64,000 nucleotides of DNA from Proteus vulgaris (lineage in GTDB: Bacteria > Pseudomonadota > Gammaproteobacteria > Enterobacterales > Enterobacteriaceae): contig NZ_JAEHOQ010000007.1 in assembly GCF_016239305.1 (NCBI RefSeq), forward strand, positions 119,666-183,665, read 5' to 3'. Below the pieces are notes generated by a model, which ran no database searches, was not told where the DNA came from, and saw nothing but the letters and a program-made list of their open reading frames with translations. This document shows positions 30,832-42,939 of the stretch, one piece after another. How positions within the stretch are numbered: the first letter of the stretch is position 1; each line of letters begins with the position of its first letter. Both the position numbers and the translations under genes were made by a program.

Positions 30832-32043
30832 ATGAAACAGACACTCCCAGCTAAATTACTAAGAACGAGCCTATTAAGTGCCACTTTTGCTTTATTGACG
30901 GTAACGCATCAAAGCCTGGCTGATGATTCGCTAAAAACAATGATACCCGCTGTTCCTAATATAGAAGCAGAATCTTATATTCTTATTGATTATAATTCTG
31001 GGAAAGTGCTGGCTGAAATGAATGCTGATGTTCGTCGTGATCCTGCGAGTTTAACCAAAATGATGACCAGTTATGTTATTGGACAATCTATTCGCGCAGG
31101 TAAAATTACTAATAATGATATCGTGCCAATTGGTGAAGAAGCATGGGCAACGGGCAACCCTGTTTTTCGTGGTTCCTCTTTAATGTTCTTAAAACCTGGC
31201 GACCAAGTTACTGTCGCACAATTAACCCGTGGCATTAATTTGCAATCAGGTAACGATGCTTGTGTGGCAATGGCCTCTTATGTCGCAGGTAGCCAAGATA
31301 CATTTGTCACCATGATGAACGATTACGTTAAACGCCTCGGTTTAAAAAACACCCAATTTCAAACAGTTCATGGACTTGATGCACCAGGGCAATATAGCTC
31401 TGCTCGTGATATGGCGTTAATTGGTGTAGCATTAATTCGTGATGTACCTGACGAATATGCCATCTACAAAGAAAAAGAGTATACCTATAACAATATCCGC
31501 CAAACAAACCGAAATGGGTTATTATGGGATAGCAGTTTAAATGTGGATGGTATCAAAACAGGGCACACTGCATCCGCAGGTTATAACTTAGTTGCCTCTG
31601 CAACCGAAGGCAATATGCGCTTAATTTCAGTGGTAATGGGTGGACATTCATCTAAAGGTCGTGATGCTGAAAGTAAAAAATTACTGACTTGGGGCTTTCG
31701 CTTCTTTGAAACAGTAAAACCACTGCAAGTAGGTAAAGAGTTTGCTGCTGAACCAATTTGGTACGGTGAAACAGATAAAGTGCAATTAGGCGTAGATAAA
31801 GATGTTTATTTAACTATTCCTCGTGGTCGTTTAAAAGACTTAAAAGCAAGCTATATACTTGATAATGTAGAATTACATGCCCCAGTCACTAAAAACCAAG
31901 TTGTCGGAACCATTAATTTCCAACTTGATGGGCAAATTATTGAACAACGTCCGCTCGTGGTGATGAATGAAGTAAAAGAAGGTGGCTTTTTTAGTCGCAT
32001 TATCGATTACATCAAATTATTATTTTCACACTGGTTTAGCTAA
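30832..32043 (+). CDS. dacA: DacA, D-alanyl-D-alanine carboxypeptidase PBP5
   Basis: 403 residues: signal peptide cleaved near residue 30 (SLA-DD), a penicillin-binding carboxypeptidase domain with Ser73-x-x-Lys76 (PASLTKMM), SGN in LQSGNDAC and KTG in DGIKTGHT, a beta-rich stalk, and a C-terminal amphipathic anchor ([16 protein letters not shown]). It trims the terminal D-Ala of pentapeptides and guards cell shape. Confidence 0.96.
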   Translation: MKQTLPAKLLRTSLLSATFALLTVTHQSLADDSLKTMIPAVPNIEAESYILIDYNSGKVLAEMNADVRRDPASLTKMMTSYVIGQSIRAGKITNNDIVPIGEEAWATGNPVFRGSSLMFLKPGDQVTVAQLTRGINLQSGNDACVAMASYVAGSQDTFVTMMNDYVKRLGLKNTQFQTVHGLDAPGQYSSARDMALIGVALIRDVPDEYAIYKEKEYTYNNIRQTNRNGLLWDSSLNVDGIKTGHTASAGYNLVASATEGNMRLISVVMGGHSSKGRDAESKKLLTWGFRFFETVKPLQVGKEFAAEPIWYGETDKVQLGVDKDVYLTIPRGRLKDLKASYILDNVELHAPVTKNQVVGTINFQLDGQIIEQRPLVVMNEVKEGGFFSRIIDYIKLLFSHWFS

Positions 32044-32138
32044 GACTTGAAAAAGGTAAATGTGACCACATATAACTTACATATAGATATTGGCATAAAC
32101 ACATTTACCATTCCCCTATTTACCCTAATTACCAGTAT

Positions 32139-32172
32139 CGCATTCCTTATTAATTAAGGAATGCGCTTTTTA
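32139..32172 (+). terminator. Intrinsic terminator after dacA
   Basis: CGCATTCCTTA (32139-32149) pairs with TAAGGAATGCG (32155-32165), followed by CTTTTTATTT. Separates dacA from ybeD. Confidence 0.88.
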
Positions 32173-32243
32173 TTTGTCAAGATTAGGTGTAGATATAGAT
32201 AATTAAAACAACAGTATCTGTTGTCTTAAGGAATTACATTATG

Positions 32244-32507
32244 ATGAAAACAAAATTAAATGAACTGCTAGAGTTCCCATGCTCTTTCACTTATAAAGTG
32301 ATGGGTCATGCAAAACCAGAATTAGTCGATCAAGTCGTTGAAGTTATTCAACGCCACGCACCCGGTGATTATACCCCTTCTGTAAAACCAAGCAGTAAAG
32401 GTAATTACCATTCGGTTTCTATTACGATCAATGCAACACATATCGATCAAGTAGAAACACTGTATAAAGAGTTAGGTGAGCTTGAACTAGTTCGTATGGT
32501 TCTATAG
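32244..32507 (+). CDS. ybeD: YbeD, DUF493 protein
   Basis: 87-residue small cytoplasmic protein with an ACT-like fold, almost identical to E. coli YbeD ([29 protein letters not shown]). Its role is not settled; the conserved position beside lipB hints at lipoate metabolism, which is inference. The second of two tandem ATGs (32244) matches the E. coli start. Confidence 0.94.
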   Translation: MKTKLNELLEFPCSFTYKVMGHAKPELVDQVVEVIQRHAPGDYTPSVKPSSKGNYHSVSITINATHIDQVETLYKELGELELVRMVL

Positions 32508-32535
32508 TCCCTTCATTTAAAATGATAACTTTTTC

Positions 32536-32563
32536 AAAAGCGCCTTTTTCTCAGGCGCTTTTT
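32536..32563 (+). terminator. Intrinsic terminator after ybeD
   Basis: AAAAGCGCC (32536-32544), loop TTTTTCTCA, GGCGCTTTT (32554-32562), then more T. Confidence 0.88.
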
Positions 32564-32669
32564 CTTATCTTAATACCTTTCATTTATCTCTCCTCTTCGG
32601 AAAAAAAACATCTCAATCTGGTAGTTCATTTACTAGGGCGTTATACTGCTCTTCACAATTACGCTACAA

Positions 32670-33311
32670 ATGAAGATTTTCACGGTGCAAGACAAAACAA
32701 TCATTATTCGCCAATTAGGTGTGAAACCCTACTTACCGGTTTCTGATTCTATGCATCAGTTTACGGAAAAACGGGAAAGTCATACGCCTGATGAAATATG
32801 GCTCGTTCAACATGAACAAGTTTTTACTCAAGGCCAAGCAGGTAAAGCTGAACACTTATTAAACACAGGAACTATTCCTGTTATTCAATCTGATCGTGGC
32901 GGTCAGGTGACCTATCATGGCCCTGGTCAACAAGTCATGTATGTTTTAGTGGATTTAAAACGTAACCATATTGGTGTTCGCCAATTAGTCACTGCACTTG
33001 AAAATACCGTTATTGATACGCTAGCAGAATTTAATGTAGAAGCCTATGCTCGCGCTGATGCACCAGGCGTATATGTGAAAGGCGATAAAATCTGTTCATT
33101 AGGGTTACGCATTCGTAAAGGTTGCTCCTTTCATGGCTTAGCCCTCAATATCGATATGGATTTATCCCCTTTTGCACGAATAAATCCTTGTGGTTATTCT
33201 GATCTGAAAATGACACAGTTAATTGATTTTGCTCCTAATACGACAACGACACAGGTAGCACCATTATTAGTTAAGCATTTTTGTACACAACTAGGATTCC
33301 AACCACAGTAA
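32670..33311 (+). CDS. lipB: LipB, octanoyltransferase
   Basis: 213-residue cytoplasmic enzyme that moves octanoate from acyl carrier protein to lipoyl domains. Conserved blocks are [19 protein letters not shown], the lysine segment [16 protein letters not shown], and Cys174 in NPCGYSD, the acyl-thioester residue. The ATG at 32670 is used; a GTG at 32685 would align better with E. coli, and neither has a clear ribosome binding site. Confidence 0.95.
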   Translation: MKIFTVQDKTIIIRQLGVKPYLPVSDSMHQFTEKRESHTPDEIWLVQHEQVFTQGQAGKAEHLLNTGTIPVIQSDRGGQVTYHGPGQQVMYVLVDLKRNHIGVRQLVTALENTVIDTLAEFNVEAYARADAPGVYVKGDKICSLGLRIRKGCSFHGLALNIDMDLSPFARINPCGYSDLKMTQLIDFAPNTTTTQVAPLLVKHFCTQLGFQPQ

Positions 33312-33415
33312 TAAAAATGCTATAATTTTTTTAACATTTGTCATTTTTTTTTAAAACCCTGATTACCTCAGTCACATCGTGTTAATCACTCTAGATAACT
33401 GGAACTGGCACAATT

Positions 33416-34381
33416 ATGAGTAAACCTATTCAGATGGAACGCGGAGTTAAATATCGCGACGCCGATAAAATGGCACTTATTCCTGTTAAAACAGTCGCTA
33501 CAGAACGAGAACAACTGCTACGCAAACCTGATTGGATGAAAATAAAGCTGCCCGCTGATTCAAGTAAAATTCAGGGCATCAAAGCTGCAATGCGTAAAAA
33601 TGGTCTTCATTCTGTATGTGAAGAGGCATCTTGCCCTAACCTTGCAGAGTGTTTTAATCACGGAACGGCAACTTTTATGATCTTGGGTGCAATTTGTACA
33701 CGTCGTTGCCCATTTTGCGATGTAGCACATGGTCGACCAAATGCTCCCGACCCACAAGAGCCAGAGAAACTCGCACAAACCATTAAAGATATGGGATTAC
33801 GCTATGTCGTTATCACCTCAGTAGACCGTGATGACTTACGTGATGGTGGTGCTCAGCATTTTGCAGATTGTATCGCAGCTATTCGTGCAAAGAATCCCAC
33901 TATTCGTATTGAAACACTAGTGCCTGATTTCCGTGGTCGTATGGATAAAGCACTTGAGATCCTTACAGATACCCCACCAGATGTCTTTAACCATAACTTA
34001 GAGAATGTGCCTCGCGTTTATCGTCAAGTCCGTCCTGGTGCTAACTATCAGTGGTCATTGACGCTATTAGAACGCTTTAAGCAAGCACACCCTGATATTC
34101 CAACAAAATCAGGTCTGATGGTAGGTCTTGGGGAAACCAACGAAGAAATTATTGACGTTATGCGTGATCTGCGTAAACATGGGGTAACGATGTTGACATT
34201 AGGGCAATATTTACAGCCAAGTCGTCACCATCTTCCTGTTCAACGCTACGTCAGTCCTGACGAGTTTGAATATATGAAAGAACAAGCACTTGCAATGGGC
34301 TTTACCCATGCAGCTTGTGGGCCGTTTGTTCGCTCATCTTATCATGCCGACCTTCAAGCTCAGGGGATTGAGGTTAAATAA
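33416..34381 (+). CDS. lipA: LipA, lipoyl synthase
   Basis: 321-residue radical SAM enzyme that inserts two sulfurs into the octanoyl chain placed by LipB. The sacrificial cluster ligands are Cys68, Cys73 and Cys79, the SAM cluster Cys94, Cys98 and Cys101 (CTRRCPFC), and the C-terminal serine of the RSSY motif is present. It follows lipB; E. coli has ybeF between the two, absent here. Confidence 0.97.
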   Translation: MSKPIQMERGVKYRDADKMALIPVKTVATEREQLLRKPDWMKIKLPADSSKIQGIKAAMRKNGLHSVCEEASCPNLAECFNHGTATFMILGAICTRRCPFCDVAHGRPNAPDPQEPEKLAQTIKDMGLRYVVITSVDRDDLRDGGAQHFADCIAAIRAKNPTIRIETLVPDFRGRMDKALEILTDTPPDVFNHNLENVPRVYRQVRPGANYQWSLTLLERFKQAHPDIPTKSGLMVGLGETNEEIIDVMRDLRKHGVTMLTLGQYLQPSRHHLPVQRYVSPDEFEYMKEQALAMGFTHAACGPFVRSSYHADLQAQGIEVK

Positions 34382-34394
34382 CAATTAATCTCTC

Positions 34395-34769
34395 ATGCTT
34401 AACATTGCAATTGCTGTATTTATAGGTGGTGGTTTAGGTAGCGTACTACGTTGGCTGATTAGCTACCGCCTAAATTCTATTTTTCCTCATTTTGCCACAG
34501 GCACCTTAGTTGCTAACTGTATTGGTGCATTTATTATTGCCTTTGGTATCGCTTGGTTTAGCAAAGCACCACATATTGATCCTATTTGGAAAATTATGCT
34601 AACAACAGGCTTTTGTGGCGGTCTGACAACTTTTTCAACCTTTTCGGTTGAAGTGGTTGCACTCTTGACGGAAGGGAAAATTGGGTGGGCATTAAGCACC
34701 ATGGGGGCTAACTTAGCTGGCTCATTTTTAATGACTGCATTTGCATTTTGGTTATTACGTGAAATGTAA
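34395..34769 (+). CDS. crcB: CrcB/Fluc fluoride channel
   Basis: 124-residue, four-helix membrane protein that exports fluoride as an antiparallel dimer. Signature segments are [24 protein letters not shown] and [15 protein letters not shown]. It begins 13 bases after lipA, so there is no room for a fluoride riboswitch directly before it. Convergent with cspE, the same pair order as in E. coli. Confidence 0.94.
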   Translation: MLNIAIAVFIGGGLGSVLRWLISYRLNSIFPHFATGTLVANCIGAFIIAFGIAWFSKAPHIDPIWKIMLTTGFCGGLTTFSTFSVEVVALLTEGKIGWALSTMGANLAGSFLMTAFAFWLLREM

Positions 34770-34820
34770 TATTAGATGCGTAACAACCTATTTAATAATA
34801 GGTTTAGCTATATAAAACAT

Positions 34821-34845
34821 AAAAACCCGTTAAAAACGGGTTTTT
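34821..34845. terminator. Bidirectional terminator between crcB and cspE
   Basis: AAAAACCCGT (34821-34830), loop TAAAA, ACGGGTTTTT (34836-34845). Perfect stem with A-run and T-run, serving both convergent genes. Confidence 0.92.
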
Positions 34846-34867
34846 ACTGTCTCAAAGAAGTCGTTAA

Positions 34868-35077
34868 TTAGATAGCGACAACGTTTGCAGCAGATGGCCC
34901 TTTCGCGCCGTCAGTAACTTCAAACTCTACTTTTTGACCTTCAGCAAGGGTTTTAAAGCCTTCTGATGTAATAGCGGAAAAGTGTACAAATACATCTTTG
35001 CTGCCATCTTCTGGAGTGATAAAACCAAAACCTTTAGTTTCGTTAAACCACTTAACGTTACCTTTTAATTTAGACAT
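34868..35077 (-). CDS. cspE: CspE-like cold-shock protein
   Basis: 69-residue cold-shock domain protein, an RNA chaperone and antiterminator. RNP1 [11 protein letters not shown] and RNP2 DVFVHFSAI are intact, and the sequence is closest to E. coli CspE from recall. The start at 35077 ([12 protein letters not shown]) matches the family; an in-frame ATG at 35110 would add 11 residues. Confidence 0.93.
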   Translation of the reverse strand: MSKLKGNVKWFNETKGFGFITPEDGSKDVFVHFSAITSEGFKTLAEGQKVEFEVTDGAKGPSAANVVAI

Positions 35078-35274
35078 CAAGTTTACCTTTAAAATAGAAA
35101 ATAAACGCAAGCGTTTTGCGTTGGCTATAGTAAAACAAAAATGATGATTCCCTGTCCACAGTCTAGATCACGAAACTCACATTTTTTTTCTGCCAAATGA
35201 TTAATATTCAGACAAATCCCATGACTTAACGCATAGTTCACTTAAGAAACAATACTTAATACTTACCATCTGAA

Positions 35275-35748
35275 CTATTCATCAATCTCTATTTTTTCAT
35301 GTTGAAGTAGCCAACGCTTAATATCTAACCCACCAGTGTAGCCAACTAACTTACCGTTATGACCAATAACACGATGGCAAGGAATAATTAAAGAAATCGG
35401 ATTTCGTGAGTTTGCCATTCCGACCGCCCTGCAATAATTGACTGAACCTAATGTAAGTGCCAATTTTTTGTAACTCCAAATTTCACCATAAGGGATCGTT
35501 TGTAATGATTTCCAAACTCGACTTTGAAATTCTGTTCCTTCTGGCGCCAATGGCACAGAAAAGGTGGTACGTTTATCCGCAAAATACTCTTTTAGTTGTT
35601 TTATACATTGATTAATTACAGGACTTGAATTCACAGCAACATCTTTGTCATTTACAAAATAGAGGCTGGTGATCCCTTTTTCATTGGCTGTAATAGAAAT
35701 ATAAGGTTTTGGGAAGCCAACAGGTGCATCGAGATAGTCTTGGTACAT
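35275..35748 (-). CDS. ogt: Ogt, methylated-DNA-protein-cysteine methyltransferase
   Basis: 157-residue suicide enzyme that takes methyl groups from O6-methylguanine. The acceptor Cys124 is in IPCHRVIG, and the helix-turn-helix arginine finger segment SVNYCRAVGMANSRNP precedes it. No AraC domain is fused, so it is Ogt rather than Ada. Confidence 0.94.
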   Translation of the reverse strand: MYQDYLDAPVGFPKPYISITANEKGITSLYFVNDKDVAVNSSPVINQCIKQLKEYFADKRTTFSVPLAPEGTEFQSRVWKSLQTIPYGEIWSYKKLALTLGSVNYCRAVGMANSRNPISLIIPCHRVIGHNGKLVGYTGGLDIKRWLLQHEKIEIDE

Positions 35749-35891
35749 AATATTTTCTCTGCTGATTTGTCTGTAACGCTAAGAGTAAATCATGCTTGAT
35801 TGATAAAGCAATCATCTAATTACTTGTATATCTAATAAAAATAGATCAATAGAGCGATCGAAAAATAAAATTAGTGCGCTAACTGTTTAAT

Positions 35892-35910
35892 TTTAATGAT
35901 AATCATTATC
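35892..35910 (+). promoter_or_regulatory. Fur box upstream of nrdHIEF
   Basis: The 19 bases ending AATGATAATCATTATC match the classic Fur consensus at 17 of 19 positions. It lies about 120 bases before nrdH and fits iron repression of the class Ib reductase. Confidence 0.85.
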
Positions 35911-35921
35911 AAAACAGAAAA

Positions 35922-35968
35922 ACACCATATATTGTATGGTTGAAAATAAATAACTCTATATATAGTAT
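35922..35968 (+). promoter_or_regulatory. Tandem NrdR boxes upstream of nrdHIEF
   Basis: Two 16-base boxes, ACACCATATATTGTAT (35922-35937) and ACTCTATATATAGTAT (35953-35968). Their starts are 31 bases apart, about three helical turns, the usual spacing for the dNTP-sensing repressor NrdR. Confidence 0.85.
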
Positions 35969-36031
35969 TTAAGTACTTCTCATTATGGATGTGAAAACAG
36001 ACGCATCCATATTTTTATAAGGGTTATTTTT

Positions 36032-36256
36032 ATGTCTGTTATCCTCTATACCAAACCGAATTGCGTTCAATGTAGTGCCACCGAACGCGCATTAAAACAG
36101 AAAAATATTCCGTTTGTTGCCGTTGATCTCACCCAAAATACACAAGCCTTAGCTCAAATTGTCTCTATGGGATATCGCCAAGTTCCTGTTGTTGTTCATG
36201 GTGACCAACATTGGTCGGGTTTTTGCCCTGATAAGATAAGACAGATTACGCTTTAA
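36032..36256 (+). CDS. nrdH: NrdH, glutaredoxin-like electron donor
   Basis: 74-residue redoxin that reduces NrdE. Active site CVQC (Cys11, Cys14); the C-terminal WSGFCPDKI segment is typical of NrdH. First gene of nrdHIEF, preceded by AAGGG and by Fur and NrdR sites. Confidence 0.96.
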   Translation: MSVILYTKPNCVQCSATERALKQKNIPFVAVDLTQNTQALAQIVSMGYRQVPVVVHGDQHWSGFCPDKIRQITL

Positions 36257-36267
36257 AGGAGCCTTTC

Positions 36268-36687
36268 ATGCAAACTGCACCTTTGATCTATTTTTCAAGT
36301 CGCTCAGAAAACTGCCATCGCTTTGTACAAAAGCTCCATTTACAGGCGACGAGGATTATTGAAGATGAAATATTACTTGCAACACAACCATTTGTGTTAC
36401 TTTGCCCTACTTATGGTGGTGGCGGTACTAAAGGTGCAGTTCCTAAAGCGGTTATTCAGTTTTTAAATATTCCTGAAAACCGTCAATTAATACGCGGTGT
36501 TATTGCTTCTGGAAATACAAATTTTGGTGTGGCTTATGGATTGGCTGGCGACATCATTGCACAAAAATGCCAAATCCCTTTTTTATATCGATTTGAGCTA
36601 TTAGGCACACCAGAAGATGTAAAACGTGTAAAAACTGGTTTAAGTACGTTTTGGTCAAACCTAGCAGACCAATGCGTCACGAGATAA
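36268..36687 (+). CDS. nrdI: NrdI, flavodoxin for class Ib reductase
   Basis: 139-residue flavodoxin that helps build the dimanganese-tyrosyl cofactor of NrdF. The FMN phosphate loop is [11 protein letters not shown] and a glycine-rich loop [13 protein letters not shown] follows. AAAGGAG ribosome binding site; nrdE starts 5 bases after the stop. Confidence 0.95.
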   Translation: MQTAPLIYFSSRSENCHRFVQKLHLQATRIIEDEILLATQPFVLLCPTYGGGGTKGAVPKAVIQFLNIPENRQLIRGVIASGNTNFGVAYGLAGDIIAQKCQIPFLYRFELLGTPEDVKRVKTGLSTFWSNLADQCVTR

Positions 36688-36692
36688 TTAAC

Positions 36693-38819
36693 ATGACACA
36701 ATCAATAGAACAACTCGATTACCATGCCTTAAACGCCATGCTAAATCTGTATGATGAGCAAGGTAATATTCAGTTTGATAAAGACAAACTAGCAACACAT
36801 CATTTTTTTCGTCAACATGTAAATCAAAACACGGTATTTTTTCATGATCTAAAAGAAAAACTCGAGTTTTTAGTACAACAACACTATTACGAAGCTCAAG
36901 TATTAGAACAATACGAATTTGCCTTTATCAAACAGCTATTCAAACATGCTTATAGCAAAAAATTTCGCTTTCAATCTTTTTTAGGTGCTTTTAAATACTA
37001 TACCAGTTACACCTTAAAAACCTTTGATGGCGAACGTTACCTTGAACGCTATGAAGATCGCGTCTGCATGGTAGCGCTCACCCTTGCACAAGGTGATACC
37101 AATCTTGCCACTCATCTCGTTGATGAAATTATTAGTGGTCGTTTCCAGCCCGCTACACCAACTTTCCTAAATTGTGGAAAACAACAGCGTGGTGAATTGG
37201 TTTCCTGCTTTCTATTGCGTATAGAAGATAATATGGAATCTATCGGTCGATCAGTCAATTCCGCATTACAGCTCTCTAAACGTGGAGGGGGTGTCGCCTT
37301 TCTACTCACTAATTTACGTGAAGCAGGTGCCCCCATTAAACGTATAGAGAATCAATCTTCTGGCGTTGTTCCGGTTATGAAAATGCTTGAAGATGCATTT
37401 TCCTACGCAAACCAATTAGGTGCAAGACAAGGCGCTGGTGCTGTTTATCTTCATGCTCACCATCCTGATATTTATCATTTTCTTGATACCAAAAGAGAAA
37501 ATGCAGACGAAAAAGTCAGAATCAAAACCCTCTCTTTAGGCGTAGTGATCCCAGATATCACATTCGAATTAGCGAAACGCAATGAAGATATGTATCTCTT
37601 CTCACCTTATGATGTAGAACGTGTTTATGGCGTACCTATGTCAGAAATCAGTATTAGCGAAAAATACAGTGAGATGGTGAATAACGCACAAATTCGTAAA
37701 AAGAAAATTAAAGCGAGAGAGTTCTTTCAAACCTTAGCCGAAATTCAATTTGAGTCTGGCTATCCTTATATCATGTTTGAAGATGCGGTAAACCGCGCAA
37801 ATCCTATCGCGGGTAGAATTAATATGAGCAATCTCTGCTCTGAAATTTTACAAGTCAACAGCGCTAGTGAATATCACCCAGATTTAAGCTATCGCCATAT
37901 TGGTCATGACATCAGTTGTAACTTAGGTTCTATGAATATTGCTATGGCAATGGACTCCCCTAACTTTGCACATACCGTCAGCACTGCAATTAGGGCATTG
38001 AGTAATGTCTCTGAAATGACAAAAATTGAGTCTGTTCCTTCTATTGAAAAAGGCAATCTCGCTTCTCATGCGATTGGCTTAGGACAAATGAATTTGCATG
38101 GCTATTTAGCGCGTGAAAGAATTTATTACGGCTCTGAAGAAGCATTAGATTTTACCAATATCTATTTTTATACTGTCACTTATTATGCGTTATTAGCTTC
38201 AAACCAATTAGCTATTGAAAAGAAACAACACTTTAAAGGTTTTGAAAACTCAAAATACGCAACAGGTGAATACTTTAATAAGTATGTATCACAACAATGG
38301 CTACCAAAAACACAAAAAGTCCACCAGTTGTTTAGCCAATCCAATATCCATATTCCAACACAAGAAGATTGGAAAACACTCAAGCAGTCTATTATGACGC
38401 ATGGGATTTATAACCAAAACTTACAAGCAATACCACCTACTGGGTCTATCTCCTATATAAATCATTCCACATCAAGCATTCATCCTATTGCAGCACCAAT
38501 AGAAATTAGGAAAGAAGGCAAGATTGGACGAGTTTATTATCCAGCCCCATTTATGACTAATGAAAATCGCCAATATTATCAAGATGCGTATGAGATCGGG
38601 GCTGAAAAGATTATTGATACCTATGCAGAAGCTTCACAACATATCGATCAAGGCTTATCACTGACGTTATTCTTTTCTGATGAAGCCACAACAAGAGATA
38701 TTAACAAAGCACAAATTTATGCCTGGCGTAAAGGAATTAAAACCTTGTATTACATTCGTATCCGACAATCCGCATTAGCAGGCACTGAAATAAAAGGCTG
38801 TGTTTCGTGCGCACTTTAA
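36693..38819 (+). CDS. nrdE: NrdE, class Ib ribonucleotide reductase large subunit
   Basis: 708 residues from the ATG at 36693; the open frame extends back to 36651 but homology with E. coli NrdE begins at [14 protein letters not shown]. It reduces ribonucleoside diphosphates. Visible motifs are [25 protein letters not shown], and the C-terminal redox pair CVSCAL reduced by NrdH. It lacks the long ATP-cone, as class Ib enzymes do. Confidence 0.97.
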   Translation: MTQSIEQLDYHALNAMLNLYDEQGNIQFDKDKLATHHFFRQHVNQNTVFFHDLKEKLEFLVQQHYYEAQVLEQYEFAFIKQLFKHAYSKKFRFQSFLGAFKYYTSYTLKTFDGERYLERYEDRVCMVALTLAQGDTNLATHLVDEIISGRFQPATPTFLNCGKQQRGELVSCFLLRIEDNMESIGRSVNSALQLSKRGGGVAFLLTNLREAGAPIKRIENQSSGVVPVMKMLEDAFSYANQLGARQGAGAVYLHAHHPDIYHFLDTKRENADEKVRIKTLSLGVVIPDITFELAKRNEDMYLFSPYDVERVYGVPMSEISISEKYSEMVNNAQIRKKKIKAREFFQTLAEIQFESGYPYIMFEDAVNRANPIAGRINMSNLCSEILQVNSASEYHPDLSYRHIGHDISCNLGSMNIAMAMDSPNFAHTVSTAIRALSNVSEMTKIESVPSIEKGNLASHAIGLGQMNLHGYLARERIYYGSEEALDFTNIYFYTVTYYALLASNQLAIEKKQHFKGFENSKYATGEYFNKYVSQQWLPKTQKVHQLFSQSNIHIPTQEDWKTLKQSIMTHGIYNQNLQAIPPTGSISYINHSTSSIHPIAAPIEIRKEGKIGRVYYPAPFMTNENRQYYQDAYEIGAEKIIDTYAEASQHIDQGLSLTLFFSDEATTRDINKAQIYAWRKGIKTLYYIRIRQSALAGTEIKGCVSCAL

Positions 38820-38831
38820 TAATTACAATAA

Positions 38832-39812
<981 letters not shown>

Positions 39813-39890
39813 AACGAAGTAACACAATTAAATGTATTAGAGACGACACAATACATTCAATTTGATTATGTATTTCACACTTCACATAAT

Positions 39891-39928
39891 GCACTGAAAA
39901 ATAAAGATTATTTTTTAGTGCGCTTTTA
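39891..39928 (+). terminator. Intrinsic terminator after nrdF
   Basis: GCACTGAAAAATAA (39891-39904), loop AGA, TTATTTTTTAGTGC (39908-39921), then GCTTTTA. A 14-bp stem with one G-T pair. Confidence 0.85.
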
Positions 39929-40432
39929 TTTGTTCAATAAAGCACCTAATTGTATGATTTTTACCGTTCGATTTATTAAAACAATCAATTTTTTACGAAT
40001 TATTTTAGCTTACTTTAAATATCCAAACCGATAACAACCCAAAAATCATTATATTTTCTAATGTATATGGATTTTTTTTCATTTATTTTTCCTTGTTTTT
40101 TTCCTCAATTAAGTTATTTAATGACCCTTTCTATTGATATCCTAATCAAAATAATAATACCTTTAAAAATAACTGTATTTCAGCAAGTTAAAAGAAATAT
40201 TATCTTTTAATAAAAAAAATTTATTTCACTTTATTTAATTATTAATCATTATAAAAACAACCAAAAAACACCCCTGTTTTTTAGTTAATTATAATTAACA
40301 TAGGGTTGTCAGGCGCAATCATTGTGTTAGGGTATTTCCCTTACTAAAAATCTCATTTAGGAAAATAACAATACTGCTTTAATTAAATTTAATTTATTCC
40401 TTTCATTATTTAAATAGGAAATAATATATTGC
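39929..40432 (+). promoter_or_regulatory. AT-rich control region of proVWX
   Basis: About 500 bases, very rich in A and T tracts, with no supported gene. Near the end a 16-bp perfect palindrome GTTAATTATAATTAAC (40284-40299) is followed by TTGTCA (40306-40311), a 16-base spacer and TAGGGT (40328-40333), a candidate osmotic promoter. Phased A/T tracts fit H-NS control of proU as known in E. coli; that part is inference. Confidence 0.6.
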
Positions 40433-41632
40433 ATGGCAATTAAACTCGAAGTAAAAAATCTCTATAAAGTATTTGGCGAGCATCCAAAACGAGCCTTTGA
40501 ATTATTAAAGTCTGGTATGAATAAAGATCAGATTTTTGATAAAACAGGTTTAACCGTAGGTGTGCAAAATGCAAATCTGGCAATTGAAGAAGGCGAAATA
40601 TTTGTCATCATGGGATTATCTGGTTCAGGTAAATCCACCCTAGTCCGCCTTCTCAATCGTCTGATCTCTCCTACAAAGGGAGAGGTGCTTATTGATGGTG
40701 AAAATATTGCCACTATGTCTGATAAAGAATTACGACAAGTTCGACGTAAAAAAATCAGTATGGTGTTTCAGTCATTCGCCTTAATGCCACATATGAATGT
40801 GCTTGATAACACATCTTTTGGAATGGATCTCGCTGGATTAAGCAAAGATGAGCGTTATAAAAAGGCAATGGATGCGTTAGAACAAGTCAATCTAGGTAGC
40901 TATGCTAACTCTTGGCCTGATGAGCTTTCTGGTGGGATGCGTCAACGTATTGGTCTGGCTCGCGCTCTTGCCAATGATCCCGATATCTTGTTAATGGATG
41001 AGGCTTTTTCAGCACTTGACCCATTAATTCGTACTGAGATGCAAGATGAATTATTGAGCTTACAAGGCGATAAACAACGTACTATTGTGTTTATTTCTCA
41101 TGATCTCGATGAAGCAATGCGTATTGGTGATCGTATTGCCATTATGCAAGGCGGGGTCGTCGTCCAAATCGGCACACCGGATGAGATACTAAATAATCCG
41201 GCTAATGATTATGTACGCACATTCTTCCGTGGGGTTGATATTAGCCACGTATTTAGTGCAAAAGATATTGCCAAACGTCGCCCTGAAACCTTATTGCATA
41301 TTGCTCCTGGTTTCGGCCCTCGTTCAGCATTAAAAGTGCTTGAAGATGAAGATAGAAATTTTGGTTATCTCATTGAACGAGGTAAGAAGTTTATTGGTAT
41401 TGTTTCTGTGAACTCTCTTGAAGAAGCTCTAAAAAATAAACAACCTATTGAATCAGCCATTTTATCCGAACCTTGCGCTATTAATGGTGATACACCATTA
41501 AATGAGCTGATTTCAACTGTTGCACAATCTCCCTGTGCTATTCCTGTTATTGATGAAAAAAACCGCTATATCGGTTTAATTTCTAAAGGAATGTTACTAC
41601 AAGCACTGGATAAGGAGACGCCAAATGAGTAA
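40433..41632 (+). CDS. proV: ProV, glycine betaine/proline ABC ATPase
   Basis: 399-residue ATPase of the ProU osmoprotectant importer. Walker [10 protein letters not shown], signature [15 protein letters not shown], Walker [13 protein letters not shown], and a C-terminal pair of CBS domains (about 280-399) that sense ionic strength in related transporters. First gene of proVWX; the last 8 bases overlap proW. Confidence 0.97.
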   Translation: MAIKLEVKNLYKVFGEHPKRAFELLKSGMNKDQIFDKTGLTVGVQNANLAIEEGEIFVIMGLSGSGKSTLVRLLNRLISPTKGEVLIDGENIATMSDKELRQVRRKKISMVFQSFALMPHMNVLDNTSFGMDLAGLSKDERYKKAMDALEQVNLGSYANSWPDELSGGMRQRIGLARALANDPDILLMDEAFSALDPLIRTEMQDELLSLQGDKQRTIVFISHDLDEAMRIGDRIAIMQGGVVVQIGTPDEILNNPANDYVRTFFRGVDISHVFSAKDIAKRRPETLLHIAPGFGPRSALKVLEDEDRNFGYLIERGKKFIGIVSVNSLEEALKNKQPIESAILSEPCAINGDTPLNELISTVAQSPCAIPVIDEKNRYIGLISKGMLLQALDKETPNE

Positions 41633-42824
41633 TACAACAAGTCAAGATACTGTTTTAGATACAAATATCGAAGAAACCGCGACAAATGAGACCGCACAAG
41701 AAACAACCCATAGCGTAAATGATGATCCTTGGGCTACAACCGATACCAGTACAACAGAAAATGATCCTTGGAGCAGTGCTGACAGTTCATCAGCAGATGC
41801 CGATCCATGGGGAGCTGGTAGTGGTAGTGAAGGTATTGATACATCATCCGCAGGGAGTGATTGGCTAGATGCAACACCTACTGATGTTGCTCCAGACTCT
41901 TTTAATCTTATGGATCCCTTTCACAATACGCTGATCCCTTTGGATTCATGGGTTACCGAAGCAATTGACTGGGTTGTATTGCACTTTCGTCCTGTGTTCC
42001 AAGGTATTCGTGTCCCCGTTGATTTTGTGTTAAGTGGCTTTGAAAATTTCTTAACCTCAATGCCTGCACCTGTTGCCATTATTTTATTTTCACTGATTGC
42101 ATGGCAACTCTCAGGCAAAGTGATGGGTATCACTTCGTTTATTTCATTGATATTGATTGGTGCGATTGGCGCTTGGTCTGAAGCAATGGTTACGCTTGCT
42201 TTAGTACTAACTTCCCTACTGTTCTGTCTGATAATCGGACTCCCCTTGGGGATATGGCTTGCCAATAGTGATAAGGCATCAAAAATTGTCCGGCCTTTGC
42301 TTGACGCAATGCAAACCACCCCTGCATTCGTTTACTTAGTGCCTATCGTAATGCTATTTGGGATTGGTAATGTACCAGGTGTTGTAGTCACTATTATTTT
42401 TGCTTTACCTCCTATTGTGAGACTGACCATTTTAGGGATCAAACAAGTTCCTGAAGATTTAATTGAAGCAGCTCAATCATTCGGAGCAAACCCACGACAA
42501 ATGTTGTTTAAAGTACAGTTACCACTCGCTATGCCTACGATTATGGCTGGTGTAAACCAAACCTTGATGTTAGCACTTTCAATGGTTGTTATTGCATCAA
42601 TGATAGCCGTCGGTGGGTTAGGTCAAATGGTATTGCGTGGCATTGGTCGCCTTGATATGGGACTTGCTGCTGTAGGGGGTGCCGGTATTGTTATTCTCGC
42701 GATTATTCTTGACCGATTAACACAATCCTTGGGTCAGAATAGCCGTCATAAAGGCAACCGATGCTGGTATATGACAGGCCCTATTGGCTTAATTTGCCGA
42801 CTATTTGGCAAAAAAGCATCGTAA
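41625..42824 (+). CDS. proW: ProW, glycine betaine permease with a long N-terminal tail
   Basis: 399-residue inner-membrane permease; E. coli ProW is about 45 residues shorter. The extra length is an acidic, Ser/Thr-rich tail with DPW repeats spaced exactly 13 residues apart (DDPW 33-36, NDPW 46-49, ADPW 59-62). The core starts near [15 protein letters not shown] and contains the EAA loop [16 protein letters not shown]. Overlaps proV. Confidence 0.95.
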   Translation: MSNTTSQDTVLDTNIEETATNETAQETTHSVNDDPWATTDTSTTENDPWSSADSSSADADPWGAGSGSEGIDTSSAGSDWLDATPTDVAPDSFNLMDPFHNTLIPLDSWVTEAIDWVVLHFRPVFQGIRVPVDFVLSGFENFLTSMPAPVAIILFSLIAWQLSGKVMGITSFISLILIGAIGAWSEAMVTLALVLTSLLFCLIIGLPLGIWLANSDKASKIVRPLLDAMQTTPAFVYLVPIVMLFGIGNVPGVVVTIIFALPPIVRLTILGIKQVPEDLIEAAQSFGANPRQMLFKVQLPLAMPTIMAGVNQTLMLALSMVVIASMIAVGGLGQMVLRGIGRLDMGLAAVGGAGIVILAIILDRLTQSLGQNSRHKGNRCWYMTGPIGLICRLFGKKAS

Positions 42825-42885
42825 TAAATATTATTAATTAAAAATCTATAAAGAACATAACGTTCAATCAATATAAGAAATAGAG

Positions 42886-42903
42886 GCGACAGTTCGCTGT
42901 CGC
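42886..42903 (+). promoter_or_regulatory. UUCG-capped hairpin between proW and proX
   Basis: GCGACAG-TTCG-CTGTCGC, a perfect 7-bp stem with an extra-stable tetraloop, 36 bases before proX. It has no long T-run, so it more likely sets differential stability or slows exonucleases than terminates. It could help keep proX in excess over proVW. Confidence 0.65.
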
Positions 42904-42939
42904 TATTTATCTCTTACTATCACAACAGAAGGAAAAACT

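Noticed and set aside
34382..34394. Fluoride riboswitch before crcB
   Set aside because: Only 13 bases separate lipA and crcB, too short for the aptamer.
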